DNA from: Moritella sp.
Lineage (GTDB): Bacteria > Pseudomonadota > Gammaproteobacteria > Enterobacterales > Moritellaceae
DNA: 64,000 nt
Assembly: GCF_013215705.1 (NCBI RefSeq)
Contig: NZ_JABSQR010000005.1
Location: 62,001 to 126,000, forward strand
Direction of reading: 5' to 3'
The stretch's first letter is position 1. Each line of letters starts with the position of its first letter. Position numbers and translations under genes: made by a program. The notes under the pieces were generated by a model that searched no databases, was not told the DNA's origin, and was given only the letters and a program-made list of their open reading frames with translations. Below are positions 27,213-36,448 of the stretch, piece after piece.

Positions 27213-29048
27213 TTAGTTTTCGCGTAGCGCTCTAAAGCCAACGTAATTAGCTCGGAAATCGGGTTTTAATGCTAAGCGCACATCAATTTGTGACAATTTT
27301 GGGGCGAAGTTCCAAGAGCCGCCTCTTGCGACTAAATCATTTCCACTCGTTAGTTCCCAAACGTTCCCGACGGTATCATATAGGCCAAATTTATTGGCTT
27401 TAAATGATTGTACTGGTGCGGTGCTTTTATTCGACCATTGGCTACCACAGTAAGCGCAATTAGCTTTTGAGTTACCAGCATCGTTACCCCACCAGTAGTT
27501 GTCGTTACTGCCTGCACGCGCTACGTATTCCCATTCGCCGTTATTCGGTAAACGGTATTTTTGACCTGTGGCTTTTGATAACCAAGCTAAGTATGCATTG
27601 GTATCGGCAGAGCTGATACAGACAACTGGATGCTCGTCGGTCTGCGCAAAACCGGGTTGACGCCAGTTTAAATTGACATTATATGTTTCTTTGCCGTAAA
27701 CATACTCCACACAACCACTGCCTGATTCTGCGGTTGTAATATAATTGCTGGTGTTAACAAAACGTTTAAAATCAGCGACAGTGATCGGATTTTTACCGAC
27801 AGAGAAGGCCTTGATTGTTTGATTATTAGTGTTATCAACCGATATTGTTAATTGGCCTGCTGGTACCGAAATTAATTCTGGACCGCGTTCACCAGAAGCT
27901 AATAAGTCTTGTACTGCTTGACCATCTTTCAGTAAAACTATTTCTTTTAACAGCTTAGCTCTTACCATCATGTTGTTTTTTAGTTCAACATTTTGTTCAA
28001 AATCTATGTAGTTCGATTTTTTGATTACGACATGGTGGACACCTGGCGACAGCATTACCGAAAGCTTAGTAGAACCATACCTAACGCCATTAATGAACAC
28101 TTCATCATCGTATTTGTTAGAGCGAATAGTGAGTTGATATAACATGTCTTTCTTATCTTTTAGATCTTTTTTGATGGCGGGTAGTACCATTTGTGATGCT
28201 TGAGCCGCGCAATAACGAATTGCAATATTTAATAGCTTACACGCTTCATTTTTTGGTAATACTCCTTGCATTGTTACCCGTATAGTCGAGCTATAAGTAC
28301 CTTGCCCACTGAATTCGCCTGTTAATATTTTGTGGCTTATCAGTTTTACATGCGCGCTGGAGTTGGCTTTATATTCACTGACTAGCTTAGATTCTGTTAC
28401 TGAGTTAAATACTGTATTTAAATGCGTATTCGAAACCTCTTTCTTACTCAATAGGTTACTACGATCAATACATTTTATGAATGAATCTTGTAGATCACAA
28501 TTAACGCTTTGGCTAATGTTTTTTGATTGAGTTTCTTGTATCTCATTTTTCAAACGATGAATACGTGCAATGTTTATCTCTTCACTGATTGTTTCACGTT
28601 GATTTAGTAGTCTAATGCGTTCAATATTCTTTTCGGATAGCTGTTTGCTGAGTTGCGCTAGGGCTGTAACTGCCCCTTTAATGAGTAGATTATTTTGTTC
28701 CTGCTGCTGAATTGCGGCGCGATAGTTATTTTGTGATGTCGTGATATCTTGCATTGGGTTATCAATCATTAATTGATATTGGGCATTCATTTGGGCCAAG
28801 GCTTTTTCTGTTTGCCGAGAAAGCATTTTTTTTTGCATTCTTATGTTTGTTAATTTGCTTTTCTCGATAGCTATATCATCATTTATCACTGCGAGTAATT
28901 CGTTGAATACGTCATATTCAGATTGCACACTTTTAAGAGCTATCTGTAGATTAACGACTGTGTTATTTTTCTGTTCTGTTTCAGTGGCTTGGGTTGCACT
29001 ACTAATTAGAATACAACTCACTGCAAGGGCTATTAAAGCAACACGCAT
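27213..29048 (-). CDS. Periplasmic coiled-coil / PEGA / FGE-like domain protein
   Basis: 611 residues with a signal peptide (1-21). Residues about 25-180 are predicted coiled coil (many Gln/Glu/Lys heptads). A PEGA-like segment (VFINGVRYGSTKLSVMLSPGVHHVVIKKSNYIDF) lies near 320-355. The C-terminal ~230 residues are a formylglycine-generating-enzyme (sulfatase-modifying factor) fold: KNPITVADFKRFVN, HPVVCISSADTNAYLAWLSKATGQKYRLPNNGEWEYVARAG, GLYDTVGNVWELTSG, RGGSW and a final VGFRALREN. The catalytic cysteine pair of true FGEs after RGGSW is absent here, so a ligand-binding or structural role is more likely than sulfatase maturation. It precedes the NIT-like gene on the same strand. Confidence 0.78.
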   Translation of the reverse strand: MRVALIALAVSCILISSATQATETEQKNNTVVNLQIALKSVQSEYDVFNELLAVINDDIAIEKSKLTNIRMQKKMLSRQTEKALAQMNAQYQLMIDNPMQDITTSQNNYRAAIQQQEQNNLLIKGAVTALAQLSKQLSEKNIERIRLLNQRETISEEINIARIHRLKNEIQETQSKNISQSVNCDLQDSFIKCIDRSNLLSKKEVSNTHLNTVFNSVTESKLVSEYKANSSAHVKLISHKILTGEFSGQGTYSSTIRVTMQGVLPKNEACKLLNIAIRYCAAQASQMVLPAIKKDLKDKKDMLYQLTIRSNKYDDEVFINGVRYGSTKLSVMLSPGVHHVVIKKSNYIDFEQNVELKNNMMVRAKLLKEIVLLKDGQAVQDLLASGERGPELISVPAGQLTISVDNTNNQTIKAFSVGKNPITVADFKRFVNTSNYITTAESGSGCVEYVYGKETYNVNLNWRQPGFAQTDEHPVVCISSADTNAYLAWLSKATGQKYRLPNNGEWEYVARAGSNDNYWWGNDAGNSKANCAYCGSQWSNKSTAPVQSFKANKFGLYDTVGNVWELTSGNDLVARGGSWNFAPKLSQIDVRLALKPDFRANYVGFRALREN

Positions 29049-29369
29049 TTTGAATATTTCCTAATGATTTTGTCTGAGATGACAATGAAGTAACCCTCAT
29101 TTAAGCTCAGATTTGATCAACGTATAAGCTATGTAGCAAATGTCGTTTATGGCATTTTTCAAGGTTTAAACCACAAGCTAAACAATAGTTGATGTTACTA
29201 TTATGTTATATAAAACGTATGTTGGCATTAAAATCGTTAATTTTAGGTGAATACCTTGCCTAATGGAGAGTCGTTATATAGAGAGATGAATTTAGCCTTT
29301 ATCTATGGGAGAGTAATTAATTCACTCATGTTACACTGTATTTAGTTGAAAATTGTCACAAGGGAATGG
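29049..29369. other. Divergent intergenic region FGE-like gene / ydiJ
   Basis: About 320 bases without a gene. It holds the second copy of the duplicated element (29259-29311) and the leader of ydiJ. The first 200 bases show no strong palindrome or RNA gene. Confidence 0.5.
29259..29311. repeat. Copy B of the ~50-bp duplicated element
   Basis: CCTAATGGAGAGTCGTTATATAG...GAATTTAGCC...TCTATGGGAG aligns with copy A at 27106-27161. This copy sits about 60 bases upstream of the ydiJ start, in the same orientation relative to the window as copy A. Confidence 0.6.
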
Positions 29370-32300
29370 ATGATGATCCCCGAATTAAGTTATCAGGATG
29401 CAGTAAAATCAGAATATCTCGCTTTTTTGGCTGCGTTAGCGCAAAGTAAATTTAGTGGCGATATTGAAAAGTCGTATGCCAGTCGATTAGCGGTTGCTAC
29501 CGATAACAGTATTTATCAGTTACTACCACAAGCCGTTATATTACCTCGTAATCATCAAGATTTAGTTATCATGACGACGTTGTCATTACAGGTCGAATTT
29601 AAAACGATTACCTTCTCTCCACGTGGTGGTGGTACCGGTACAAATGGCCAGTCACTCACTGACGGTATTATTGTTGATATGTCTCGACATATGAATAATA
29701 TTATTGATATCAATGTTGAAGAGGGCTGGGTACAAGTTCAAACGGGTGTTGTTAAAGATCAACTGAACGAATTTCTTAAACCCTATGGTTTCTTTTTCTC
29801 TCCTGATTTATCGACCAGTAATCGCGCGACTATTGGTGGCATGATTAACACGGATGCTTCTGGCCAAGGGTCATTAAAATACGGAAAAACCAGTGACCAT
29901 GTACTGTCTGTTTCGGCAGTATTAATGGATGGCACCGAATTGGTGACAACAAGCCAGTCTGCTGAACAAGTGCAGGCGCAAGCTCAGAGTAACAATTATT
30001 TGGGTAAGGTTTGCCATCAAGTTATTGATACGATCGCGCATAAGCAGCAAAAAATTGCAGACACCTTTCCGCCATTAAACCGTTTTCTTACCGGTTATGA
30101 TTTAGTCCACCTTTATGATAAAAGCACGGATGAATTTGATCTCGGGCGGATCTTGTGTGGTTCTGAAGGGTCACTGGCCTTTATTAGTGAAGCGAAACTT
30201 AATTTAACCCCTATTCCAAAATACCGCTGTTTGGTTAATGTCAAATATGACAGCTTTGACTCTGCTCTGCGTAATGCGCCATTTTTAATTAAAGCTGATG
30301 CACTGTCGGTCGAAACCGTTGATTCGGTGGTATTAAATTTAGCCAAGCAAGACATCGTTTGGCACTCAGTAAAGTCACTGATCACTGATATACCAAATAA
30401 AGACATGCAAGGTATTAACTTTGTTGAATTTGCCGAAGATGATGGTGAGATTCAGCAACAAAAAATTGCACATTTAACTGCTGAGCTTGACCGCCTAATG
30501 GCTGCGGGTGAAGCAGGGGTGATTGGTTATCAGATTTGTGATCAATTAAGTGACGTATTGAAAATATACGGCATGCGTAAGAAAGCCGTTGGTCTGTTAG
30601 GTGCAACCAAAGGTCAAGCTAAACCATTAGCCTTCGCTGAAGATACCGCGGTTCCGCCTGAACACTTAGCGGATTATATTGTTGAATTCAGAGCCTTGTT
30701 AGACAGCTATAACTTACATTATGGTATGTTTGGTCACGTTGATGCGGGGGTGCTACATGTGCGTCCTGCGTTAGATATGCTCGACCCTCAGCAAGAGGTC
30801 ATTTTACGTGAAATATCTGATAAAGTCGTGGCGTTAACAGCTAAATATAAAGGCTTGATGTGGGGCGAACACGGCAGAGGTTTCCGCTCTGAATATGGCC
30901 CCGAATTTTTCGGAGATGAGCTATTTACCGAGTTACGTAAAATTAAAGCCGCCTTTGACCCTGATAACCGCTTAAATCCAGGCAAGATCTGTACGCCGAT
31001 TAACAGTGATGCCAAGCTCGTGTCTGTGGATGCGAAAAAGCGCGGGGCATTTGATCGCCAAATTCCGGTTTCGGTGAGGGAAGACTTTCCCCAGCCGATA
31101 GATTGTAACGGTAATGGTTTATGTTTTAACTATGATACCAAAAGTCCGATGTGCCCGTCATTTAAGCATACCGGGGATCGTCGTCATTCGCCAAAAGGGC
31201 GTGCCGCCCTGATGCGAGAATGGTTACGTCAACTGTCTTGTCATGAGATGACTGAACAGGAATTGGGTCAACAATTAACGATACAAAAGGTGGGGCTAAC
31301 TACTTTTAGCACCCGTTTAAAGAACAGTTGGAATAAAGCGCGCGGCCGTTATGACTTTTCGCATGAAGTGATGGATGCGATGCAAGGTTGCTTAGCGTGT
31401 AAAGCATGTACGATCCAGTGTCCGGTTAAAGTCGATGTGCCAGAGTTTAGATCGCGCTTTATTGATCAATACCATAGTCGTTATTTACGGCCGATTAAAG
31501 ATTTTGCGGTTGGCTATTCTGAAAGCTATACGCCGATGATGGCAACGATGCCGAAGTTCTTTAATTTCTGGTTAAATCAAAATTGGCTGCAAGCTGCAAC
31601 CAAACATACGATAGGCATGGTAGATATTCCGTTATTAAGCACTCCAACTTTATCAGAGTCGTTACGTGGGCATTATGCACAAAGTTTTGACTTGGCATTT
31701 TTACAGCGTTTAAGCGTTGAAGATAAAGCGAAACACGTCTTAATTGTTCAGGACCCATTTACTAGTTTTTATGAAGCTGAATTAGTGCAGACATTCGTTA
31801 CCTTAGTTGAGAAACTCGGCTTGAAGCCAGTGATCTTACCGTTCAAGCCCAATGGTAAACCGCAACATGTAAAAGGCTTTTTAGCTAAGTTTGCCAAAAC
31901 GGCAGAAACAGCCGCTGAATTTTTGAATGCCTTGCATGATCTGGGTATGCCGATGGTGGGTATTGAACCGGCGTTGGTGCTTTGTTATCGTGACGAATAT
32001 AATCAAATATTAGCGGATAAACGCGGTGATTTTAGCGTCCTGCTTATTCAAGAATGGTTGTTAACGGAGAGTGCGCAAGTACATTTGGGTGAGGCGATTA
32101 AGTGTCAAGCGAGTAATGGGCAAGATGCTAAAGCAGAATCCTATTACCTGTTCGCCCATTGTACTGAAAAGACCAATAAGCCAACGGCAGAACAAGAGTG
32201 GCAACAGGTATTTAACGGCTTCGGCTTAGCGTTAGAAACGGTGGCAACGGGTTGTTGTGGTATGGCGGGTAGTTATGGGCATGATGCTAAGCATGTAACG

Positions 32301-32462
32301 GCATCAAAATCTATCTATGGTCAAAGCTGGAAACATGCGTTATCACAGCGTGATGCTTCGCGTTGTTTGGCAACTGGTTATTCTTGTCGTAGTCAGGTGA
32401 AGCGAATCGATAAAATACGACTTAACCATCCTATTAAAGCGTTACTGAATGCGTTAGTTTAA
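29370..32462 (+). CDS. ydiJ: FAD and Fe-S oxidoreductase, YdiJ family (D-2-hydroxyglutarate dehydrogenase type)
   Basis: 1030 residues. The N-terminal half is a PCMH-type FAD domain (LPQAVILPRN, FSPRGGGTGTNGQSLTDGIIVDMSRHMN, GGMINTDASGQGSLKYGKTSDHV) with a GlcD-like C-terminal cap (GMFGHVDAGVLHVRPALD, WGEHGRGFRSEYGPEFFG). The second half is Fe-S: QGCLACKACTIQCPVKVDVPEFR near residue 673, then a CCG-type domain with GCCGMAGSYGHD. This matches E. coli YdiJ, reported to oxidise D-2-hydroxyglutarate. I start it at the ATG at 29370 (MMIPEL), which follows AAGGGAA and matches the E. coli N-terminus; a TTG at 29346 is possible. Confidence 0.92.
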   Translation: MMIPELSYQDAVKSEYLAFLAALAQSKFSGDIEKSYASRLAVATDNSIYQLLPQAVILPRNHQDLVIMTTLSLQVEFKTITFSPRGGGTGTNGQSLTDGIIVDMSRHMNNIIDINVEEGWVQVQTGVVKDQLNEFLKPYGFFFSPDLSTSNRATIGGMINTDASGQGSLKYGKTSDHVLSVSAVLMDGTELVTTSQSAEQVQAQAQSNNYLGKVCHQVIDTIAHKQQKIADTFPPLNRFLTGYDLVHLYDKSTDEFDLGRILCGSEGSLAFISEAKLNLTPIPKYRCLVNVKYDSFDSALRNAPFLIKADALSVETVDSVVLNLAKQDIVWHSVKSLITDIPNKDMQGINFVEFAEDDGEIQQQKIAHLTAELDRLMAAGEAGVIGYQICDQLSDVLKIYGMRKKAVGLLGATKGQAKPLAFAEDTAVPPEHLADYIVEFRALLDSYNLHYGMFGHVDAGVLHVRPALDMLDPQQEVILREISDKVVALTAKYKGLMWGEHGRGFRSEYGPEFFGDELFTELRKIKAAFDPDNRLNPGKICTPINSDAKLVSVDAKKRGAFDRQIPVSVREDFPQPIDCNGNGLCFNYDTKSPMCPSFKHTGDRRHSPKGRAALMREWLRQLSCHEMTEQELGQQLTIQKVGLTTFSTRLKNSWNKARGRYDFSHEVMDAMQGCLACKACTIQCPVKVDVPEFRSRFIDQYHSRYLRPIKDFAVGYSESYTPMMATMPKFFNFWLNQNWLQAATKHTIGMVDIPLLSTPTLSESLRGHYAQSFDLAFLQRLSVEDKAKHVLIVQDPFTSFYEAELVQTFVTLVEKLGLKPVILPFKPNGKPQHVKGFLAKFAKTAETAAEFLNALHDLGMPMVGIEPALVLCYRDEYNQILADKRGDFSVLLIQEWLLTESAQVHLGEAIKCQASNGQDAKAESYYLFAHCTEKTNKPTAEQEWQQVFNGFGLALETVATGCCGMAGSYGHDAKHVTASKSIYGQSWKHALSQRDASRCLATGYSCRSQVKRIDKIRLNHPIKALLNALV

Positions 32463-32472
32463 TCATTGTTAA

Positions 32473-32512
32473 GTATGAGTAGCATTAGATATGTAGAACA
32501 TGCTGCTCATAC
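32473..32512 (+). terminator. Hairpin after ydiJ, possible terminator
   Basis: GTATGAGTAGCAT (32473-32485) pairs over 13 positions (one G-T) with ATGCTGCTCATAC (32500-32512), 14-base loop. Only a weak pyrimidine tract (GTCTTTCCTGCTT) follows, so termination is plausible but unproven. Confidence 0.55.
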
Positions 32513-32654
32513 GTCTTTCCTGCTTAGTATTGAGCTAAGTGCTGTTTTACAACGTCTTGTCACATTCATCCCTCGTTAGACCGCAAATTTTGATATTGGC
32601 AGCGTATGCTGTTCTTGTTAATTCAAGTCTGTCTCGAACAAAAGGATGATGTTC

Positions 32655-33860
32655 ATGCTCACTACATTACCAATCAAACGCCAATTACCAAGTCTACGAC
32701 AATTACTAAAGCACCGACAAGTCAAATTATCGATCAAACTCTCTAGTCTTATACTCGTAACGAGTCTATTTTCTGGTTGCGTCTCGTTGGCCGATTTTAC
32801 CGACGGTGGAGATAGTTTTACTATGTCTGCAGCGGCGTCTGAAGAAATGAATGCTGTTAATGCTGCAATGAATGCCGTAGAGATATTATATCAACGAGGT
32901 AATAAACAGGACCTTGCTTATTATGCCCCGAATAATTTTGAGCTAGCCCTTAAAAAACGCGAAGCGTTATTGAGTATGTATGAAGACTATACGCCGAATG
33001 GCGGTAATTGGTTTTCGAATTCGGGCAGTGAAGAGATTGAAACTGAATCAGCGTTATTTGTTCAACGTATGAATAAAGCTTTTCAAGCTAAACTGATTAC
33101 TGAACCGTTATTATCCATCGTTCGTGACCATGATGAATTTATTCAAAGTATCGATGTTGATGGTTTTGAAGCACGTTTTGATAAACTGCGTGATTCGACA
33201 ACCCAGTTTGCTGGGTTAATTGAGAGTCGGGGTACTGGGTTAGGTTTAGAACACCAAAAAATCAAACTAGAGCGTGATTATAATAGCCTTGAGGTCGATA
33301 TGATAAAACGTAAAGTATTACGTTTACCTACGTCTGAGTTTAATTTACTCGATCAGGAACTTGTACCTGAAAGCTATAACAAAGCATTAAATGGATTATA
33401 CAGTTTAGAACGTTTAATTGAAAAGGATCCGCGTGATAATACTGTGATCCAACAACAGTTAAATGCGAGTTATCGTCAGATAAAGCAAGCGGCTAGCATT
33501 GCTAAAGAAGTTGTTTGGGTTAAATCAAGAATTGAAACATCAGCGGAACGCGTAGTGATAAATTACCGCGATCATTTAAACTCATTAAATAGCTATTTAG
33601 GCACAGAAGAGTTAACTGCATTGGATTTTCAATCTCAGGTTCGTGGCATAAAAGATGCTGTCGCATCGAAAATATCACTACATGATAAAGAAAAAGAGCT
33701 TAGTGACCAACATTTACGTCGTCAACTTGCCGAGCTAGGTCGTTTGTTAACGGGGCAGGATATGAGTAGGTACAGTATTTCTCAACAAGTGGATAATCTT
33801 ATTTTTGCTGCGCGTTCGTTGGTGGATGAAAGTATCGATATACCCTTAGCGCAACGATAA
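32655..33860 (+). CDS. Predicted lipoprotein of unknown function
   Basis: 401 residues if it starts at the ATG at 32655, which has AAAGGA at the right distance; ATGs at 32646 and 32649 are too close to that site. A long basic N-region is followed by a hydrophobic run and lipobox SLFSGC (predicted Cys42). The remainder is soluble, charged and largely helical (ALKKREALLSMYEDY, LNGLYSLERLIEKDPRDNTVIQQQLNASYRQIKQAASIAKEVVW, LRRQLAELGRLLTG). I do not recognise a named domain. It is monocistronic here. Confidence 0.7.
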   Translation: MLTTLPIKRQLPSLRQLLKHRQVKLSIKLSSLILVTSLFSGCVSLADFTDGGDSFTMSAAASEEMNAVNAAMNAVEILYQRGNKQDLAYYAPNNFELALKKREALLSMYEDYTPNGGNWFSNSGSEEIETESALFVQRMNKAFQAKLITEPLLSIVRDHDEFIQSIDVDGFEARFDKLRDSTTQFAGLIESRGTGLGLEHQKIKLERDYNSLEVDMIKRKVLRLPTSEFNLLDQELVPESYNKALNGLYSLERLIEKDPRDNTVIQQQLNASYRQIKQAASIAKEVVWVKSRIETSAERVVINYRDHLNSLNSYLGTEELTALDFQSQVRGIKDAVASKISLHDKEKELSDQHLRRQLAELGRLLTGQDMSRYSISQQVDNLIFAARSLVDESIDIPLAQR

Positions 33861-33940
33861 TGGTGGCGTGACATGATGTCTAGTATTTTAAGCTGAGCAC
33901 TTAGTGGATAGGCTATGTGCTCATCTTGATATTGCTGCTA

Positions 33941-34828
33941 CTAGAGGGCTGTTACACTTAATTTTGTGGTGAGTGTATGGCTGGCTCCTGGTGCTACGGT
34001 GACCGCTTTTTTGCCAATGATAGCTGGTTCTAAACAAAACATGGTTTGATAACCGTCATCTGGCATATCTGTCAATGCTTGTGCACCCATTTGCCAAGGG
34101 TTCCAAACTACCATCGCATTATTACCTTCATTCTCGATAATAATCTTATGCTGCAGCTGTTCATCAGCTAACGTAATTGTCGCCGCTGGATCTTCACAAA
34201 TAATATCGACATTATTATCTAGTTTACGTGATGTTTGATTATTTTTATCTAAGCCATGTATTTGTACTGCGTCAGGCTGTGAAATTTGGAAGTAGCTGTG
34301 TAATGCGCCGCCATAATCAAAGCTAGCACTACCGGTATTTAGAGTGGTTAGATTGAGTGTTAATGTATCGCTGATAATAAACTCAGCAATAAGATTAAAA
34401 TCATGTGGCCACAATCGTTTCATTTCAGGGTTTGGTGTTAGCTGTAAACGCACTTTGCAAGTATCGTCGTCACTGTGGCTATCGAGTAATTGCCAATGGT
34501 TATTTCGGGCAAAACCGTGAGCGGGGAAATTTTTAGTTTGTGCTAGGGGCTGTACAGTCGGGCTCTGCTTTGCAGGACCAAACCAAGGCCAGCAGATTGG
34601 TACACCACCACGGATCGCTTTTACACCATTAAAAATAGCACTCTCACTCATCCATATAACAGGCGCTGAATTTGCAGGTGTGAAGCTAAGCAGATGCGCG
34701 CCAAATAAGCTGATACGGGTATTGGCTTTTGGGTGAGCAATATGAAGGTATTTGAGACCATTACTGGTGATTAAATTAATGTGCTCAGTTAACTTAATTT
34801 GATCCGTGATTGTATTGCGATATGACAT
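33941..34828 (-). CDS. yeaD: D-hexose-6-phosphate mutarotase (YeaD family)
   Basis: 295-residue aldose-1-epimerase-fold protein of the YeaD group, thought to interconvert anomers of glucose 6-phosphate and related sugars. Visible signatures are RISLFGAHLLSFTP, VWMSESAIFNGVKAIRGGVPICWPWFGP, PAHGFARNNHW (catalytic His) and VVWNPWQMGAQALTDMPDDGYQTMFCLEPA with the catalytic Glu. The gene lies directly downstream of gapA on the same strand, as in E. coli (gapA-yeaD), with a hairpin between them. Confidence 0.93.
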   Translation of the reverse strand: MSYRNTITDQIKLTEHINLITSNGLKYLHIAHPKANTRISLFGAHLLSFTPANSAPVIWMSESAIFNGVKAIRGGVPICWPWFGPAKQSPTVQPLAQTKNFPAHGFARNNHWQLLDSHSDDDTCKVRLQLTPNPEMKRLWPHDFNLIAEFIISDTLTLNLTTLNTGSASFDYGGALHSYFQISQPDAVQIHGLDKNNQTSRKLDNNVDIICEDPAATITLADEQLQHKIIIENEGNNAMVVWNPWQMGAQALTDMPDDGYQTMFCLEPAIIGKKAVTVAPGASHTLTTKLSVTAL

Positions 34829-34845
34829 AAAGTCCCCAACATAGA

Positions 34846-34869
34846 AAAGGCGACCTAGTGGTCGCCTTT
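34846..34869 (-). terminator. Terminator between gapA and yeaD
   Basis: AAAGGCGACC-TAGT-GGTCGCCTTT; on the minus strand the tail continues TTCTATG. A perfect 10-bp stem 44 bases after the gapA stop, so most gapA transcripts probably end here, with partial read-through into yeaD. Confidence 0.78.
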
Positions 34870-34912
34870 AGCATTATAATTCAATTAACGTTGAATTATT
34901 AATCAAGTTTGA

Positions 34913-35926
34913 TTATTTAGCGCTCATAAGTAGAACCGCATTATCTAACATACGGTTAGAGAAGCCCCACTCATTGTCGTACCAAGACATAACTTTAACT
35001 AGTTTGCCTTGAACTTTAGTTTGTGTCGCATCAAAGTTAGATGTGTGTGCATCATGGTTGAAGTCGATAGAAACTAGTGGTTCGTTGTTTACAGCTAGTG
35101 CACGCGCTAGGATTGGATCCGCAGCTACTGCATCAGTGATGATTTGGTTGATTTCTTCAGGCGTCGTATCACGACCAGCTTCGAAAGTAAGGTCAACAAG
35201 AGATACGTTGATAGTTGGTACACGTACCGCCATACCTTGGAATTTGCCTTGTAGTTCAGGAACTACTAGACCAACAGCAGCAGCAGCACCAGTGCTTGTT
35301 GGGATCATGTTCATTGCCGCAGCACGAGCACGATATAGATCTGTGTGATACACATCAGATAGACGTTGGTCATTTGTGTAAGCATGGATAGTAGTCATCA
35401 TGCCGTTAACGATACCAACAGTATCATTTAATAGTTTAGCAATTGGTGCGAGACAGTTAGTAGTACAAGATGCGTTTGAAACAACTGTCATGTCAGCAGT
35501 GATTATGTCGTGGTTAACGCCGTAAACGATTGTAGCATCAACGTTTTTACCAGGAGCAGAGATAAGAACTTTCTTAGCGCCGGCATCAAGGTGTACTTGA
35601 CATGCGTCTTTACTTGCGAAGATACCAGTACATTCTAGTACTACGTCAACTTCTAGTTCAGCCCAAGGTAAATCTTTTGGATTGCGTTCTGAGAAAGTCT
35701 TGATACGGTCGCCGTTAATGATTAGTGCTTCAGCATCAAAATCAACAGTACCAGGGAAACGACCATGTGCAGTATCATATTTAGTTAGGTGAGCGTTGAT
35801 TTTTGAATCACCTAGGTCGTTGATTGCAACGATTTCTAGATCTTGTTCTTTACCACCTTCGTAGAATGCACGAAGTACGTTTCTGCCGATTCGACCATAA
35901 CCATTGATTGCTACTTTAATTGTCAT
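34913..35926 (-). CDS. gapA: Glyceraldehyde-3-phosphate dehydrogenase, type I
   Basis: NAD-dependent phosphorylating GAPDH of glycolysis. The 337 residues have the NAD-binding [17 protein letters not shown], the cofactor-selecting Asp in VAINDLGD, the catalytic Cys154 in [13 protein letters not shown], and the tetramer segment [47 protein letters not shown] closes it. Codon use looks biased, as in highly expressed genes. A second, different GAPDH (gapB) is encoded 3 kb away on the opposite strand. Confidence 0.95.
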   Translation of the reverse strand: MTIKVAINGYGRIGRNVLRAFYEGGKEQDLEIVAINDLGDSKINAHLTKYDTAHGRFPGTVDFDAEALIINGDRIKTFSERNPKDLPWAELEVDVVLECTGIFASKDACQVHLDAGAKKVLISAPGKNVDATIVYGVNHDIITADMTVVSNASCTTNCLAPIAKLLNDTVGIVNGMMTTIHAYTNDQRLSDVYHTDLYRARAAAMNMIPTSTGAAAAVGLVVPELQGKFQGMAVRVPTINVSLVDLTFEAGRDTTPEEINQIITDAVAADPILARALAVNNEPLVSIDFNHDAHTSNFDATQTKVQGKLVKVMSWYDNEWGFSNRMLDNAVLLMSAK

Positions 35927-36448
35927 AACTTGTATCCATTAAATTAAATGTAAGTTTGAATTAATAATCCTGCTTGGTTGTAAATTTACAAGATTTTGAT
36001 GAAAAGACAAGAATAAATACTAAAATGTATGCGGTGAATCACAATTTGTTGCAAATTTACGAAAATAAACTGATTTATGTCAATTTAGACTATTTTTTTG
36101 TTCTATTTATTACAGCTTTTTACAAAAACTAAATAATCTAGATCACAAACTAAGATGCTTAGTTGCTTTATTGGCATGATTATTTCCCTGTAACCTTATT
36201 TAGTTTCATTTGAATTCATTCAATATTCTGACTAAGTGTCTTATTTATATCGTCTTTTTAAAATATGAAATTAAATAAGCAGCATTTTTTTGAATACTAC
36301 AAATATTCGCTTTAGTGGAGTATAGACAAGAGTGGAGTATCGACAACGTGTAAAAAACCATGAAACAATATTATTGTGATACCGGGTGATCTCGCATCTT
36401 GATATTGATTGGGTATAATAGCGCTAGGTTCACTATTTAAGGTGTCAA
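35927..36448. other. Long divergent intergenic region gapA / malQ-like gene
   Basis: 522 AT-rich bases with no convincing gene. Visible items: a CRP-like half site (TCTAGATCACA near 36137-36147) and a tandem direct repeat at 36314-36347. It should contain the strong gapA promoter and that of the MalQ-like gene. Confidence 0.45.
36314..36347. repeat. Tandem 17-bp direct repeat
   Basis: AGTGGAGTATAGACAAG is followed immediately by AGTGGAGTATCGACAAC (15 of 17 bases equal). It lies about 100 bases before the MalQ-like start and could be an activator-binding tandem site or a simple slippage duplication. Confidence 0.6.

Noticed and set aside
27213-29048. True sulfatase-activating formylglycine-generating enzyme
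   Set aside because: The cysteine pair expected after RGGSW is absent, no sulfatase gene is nearby, and the protein has large extra domains.
36134-36147. CRP site between gapA and the MalQ-like gene
   Set aside because: Only one half site (TAGATCACA) is present; the TGTGA partner is missing.
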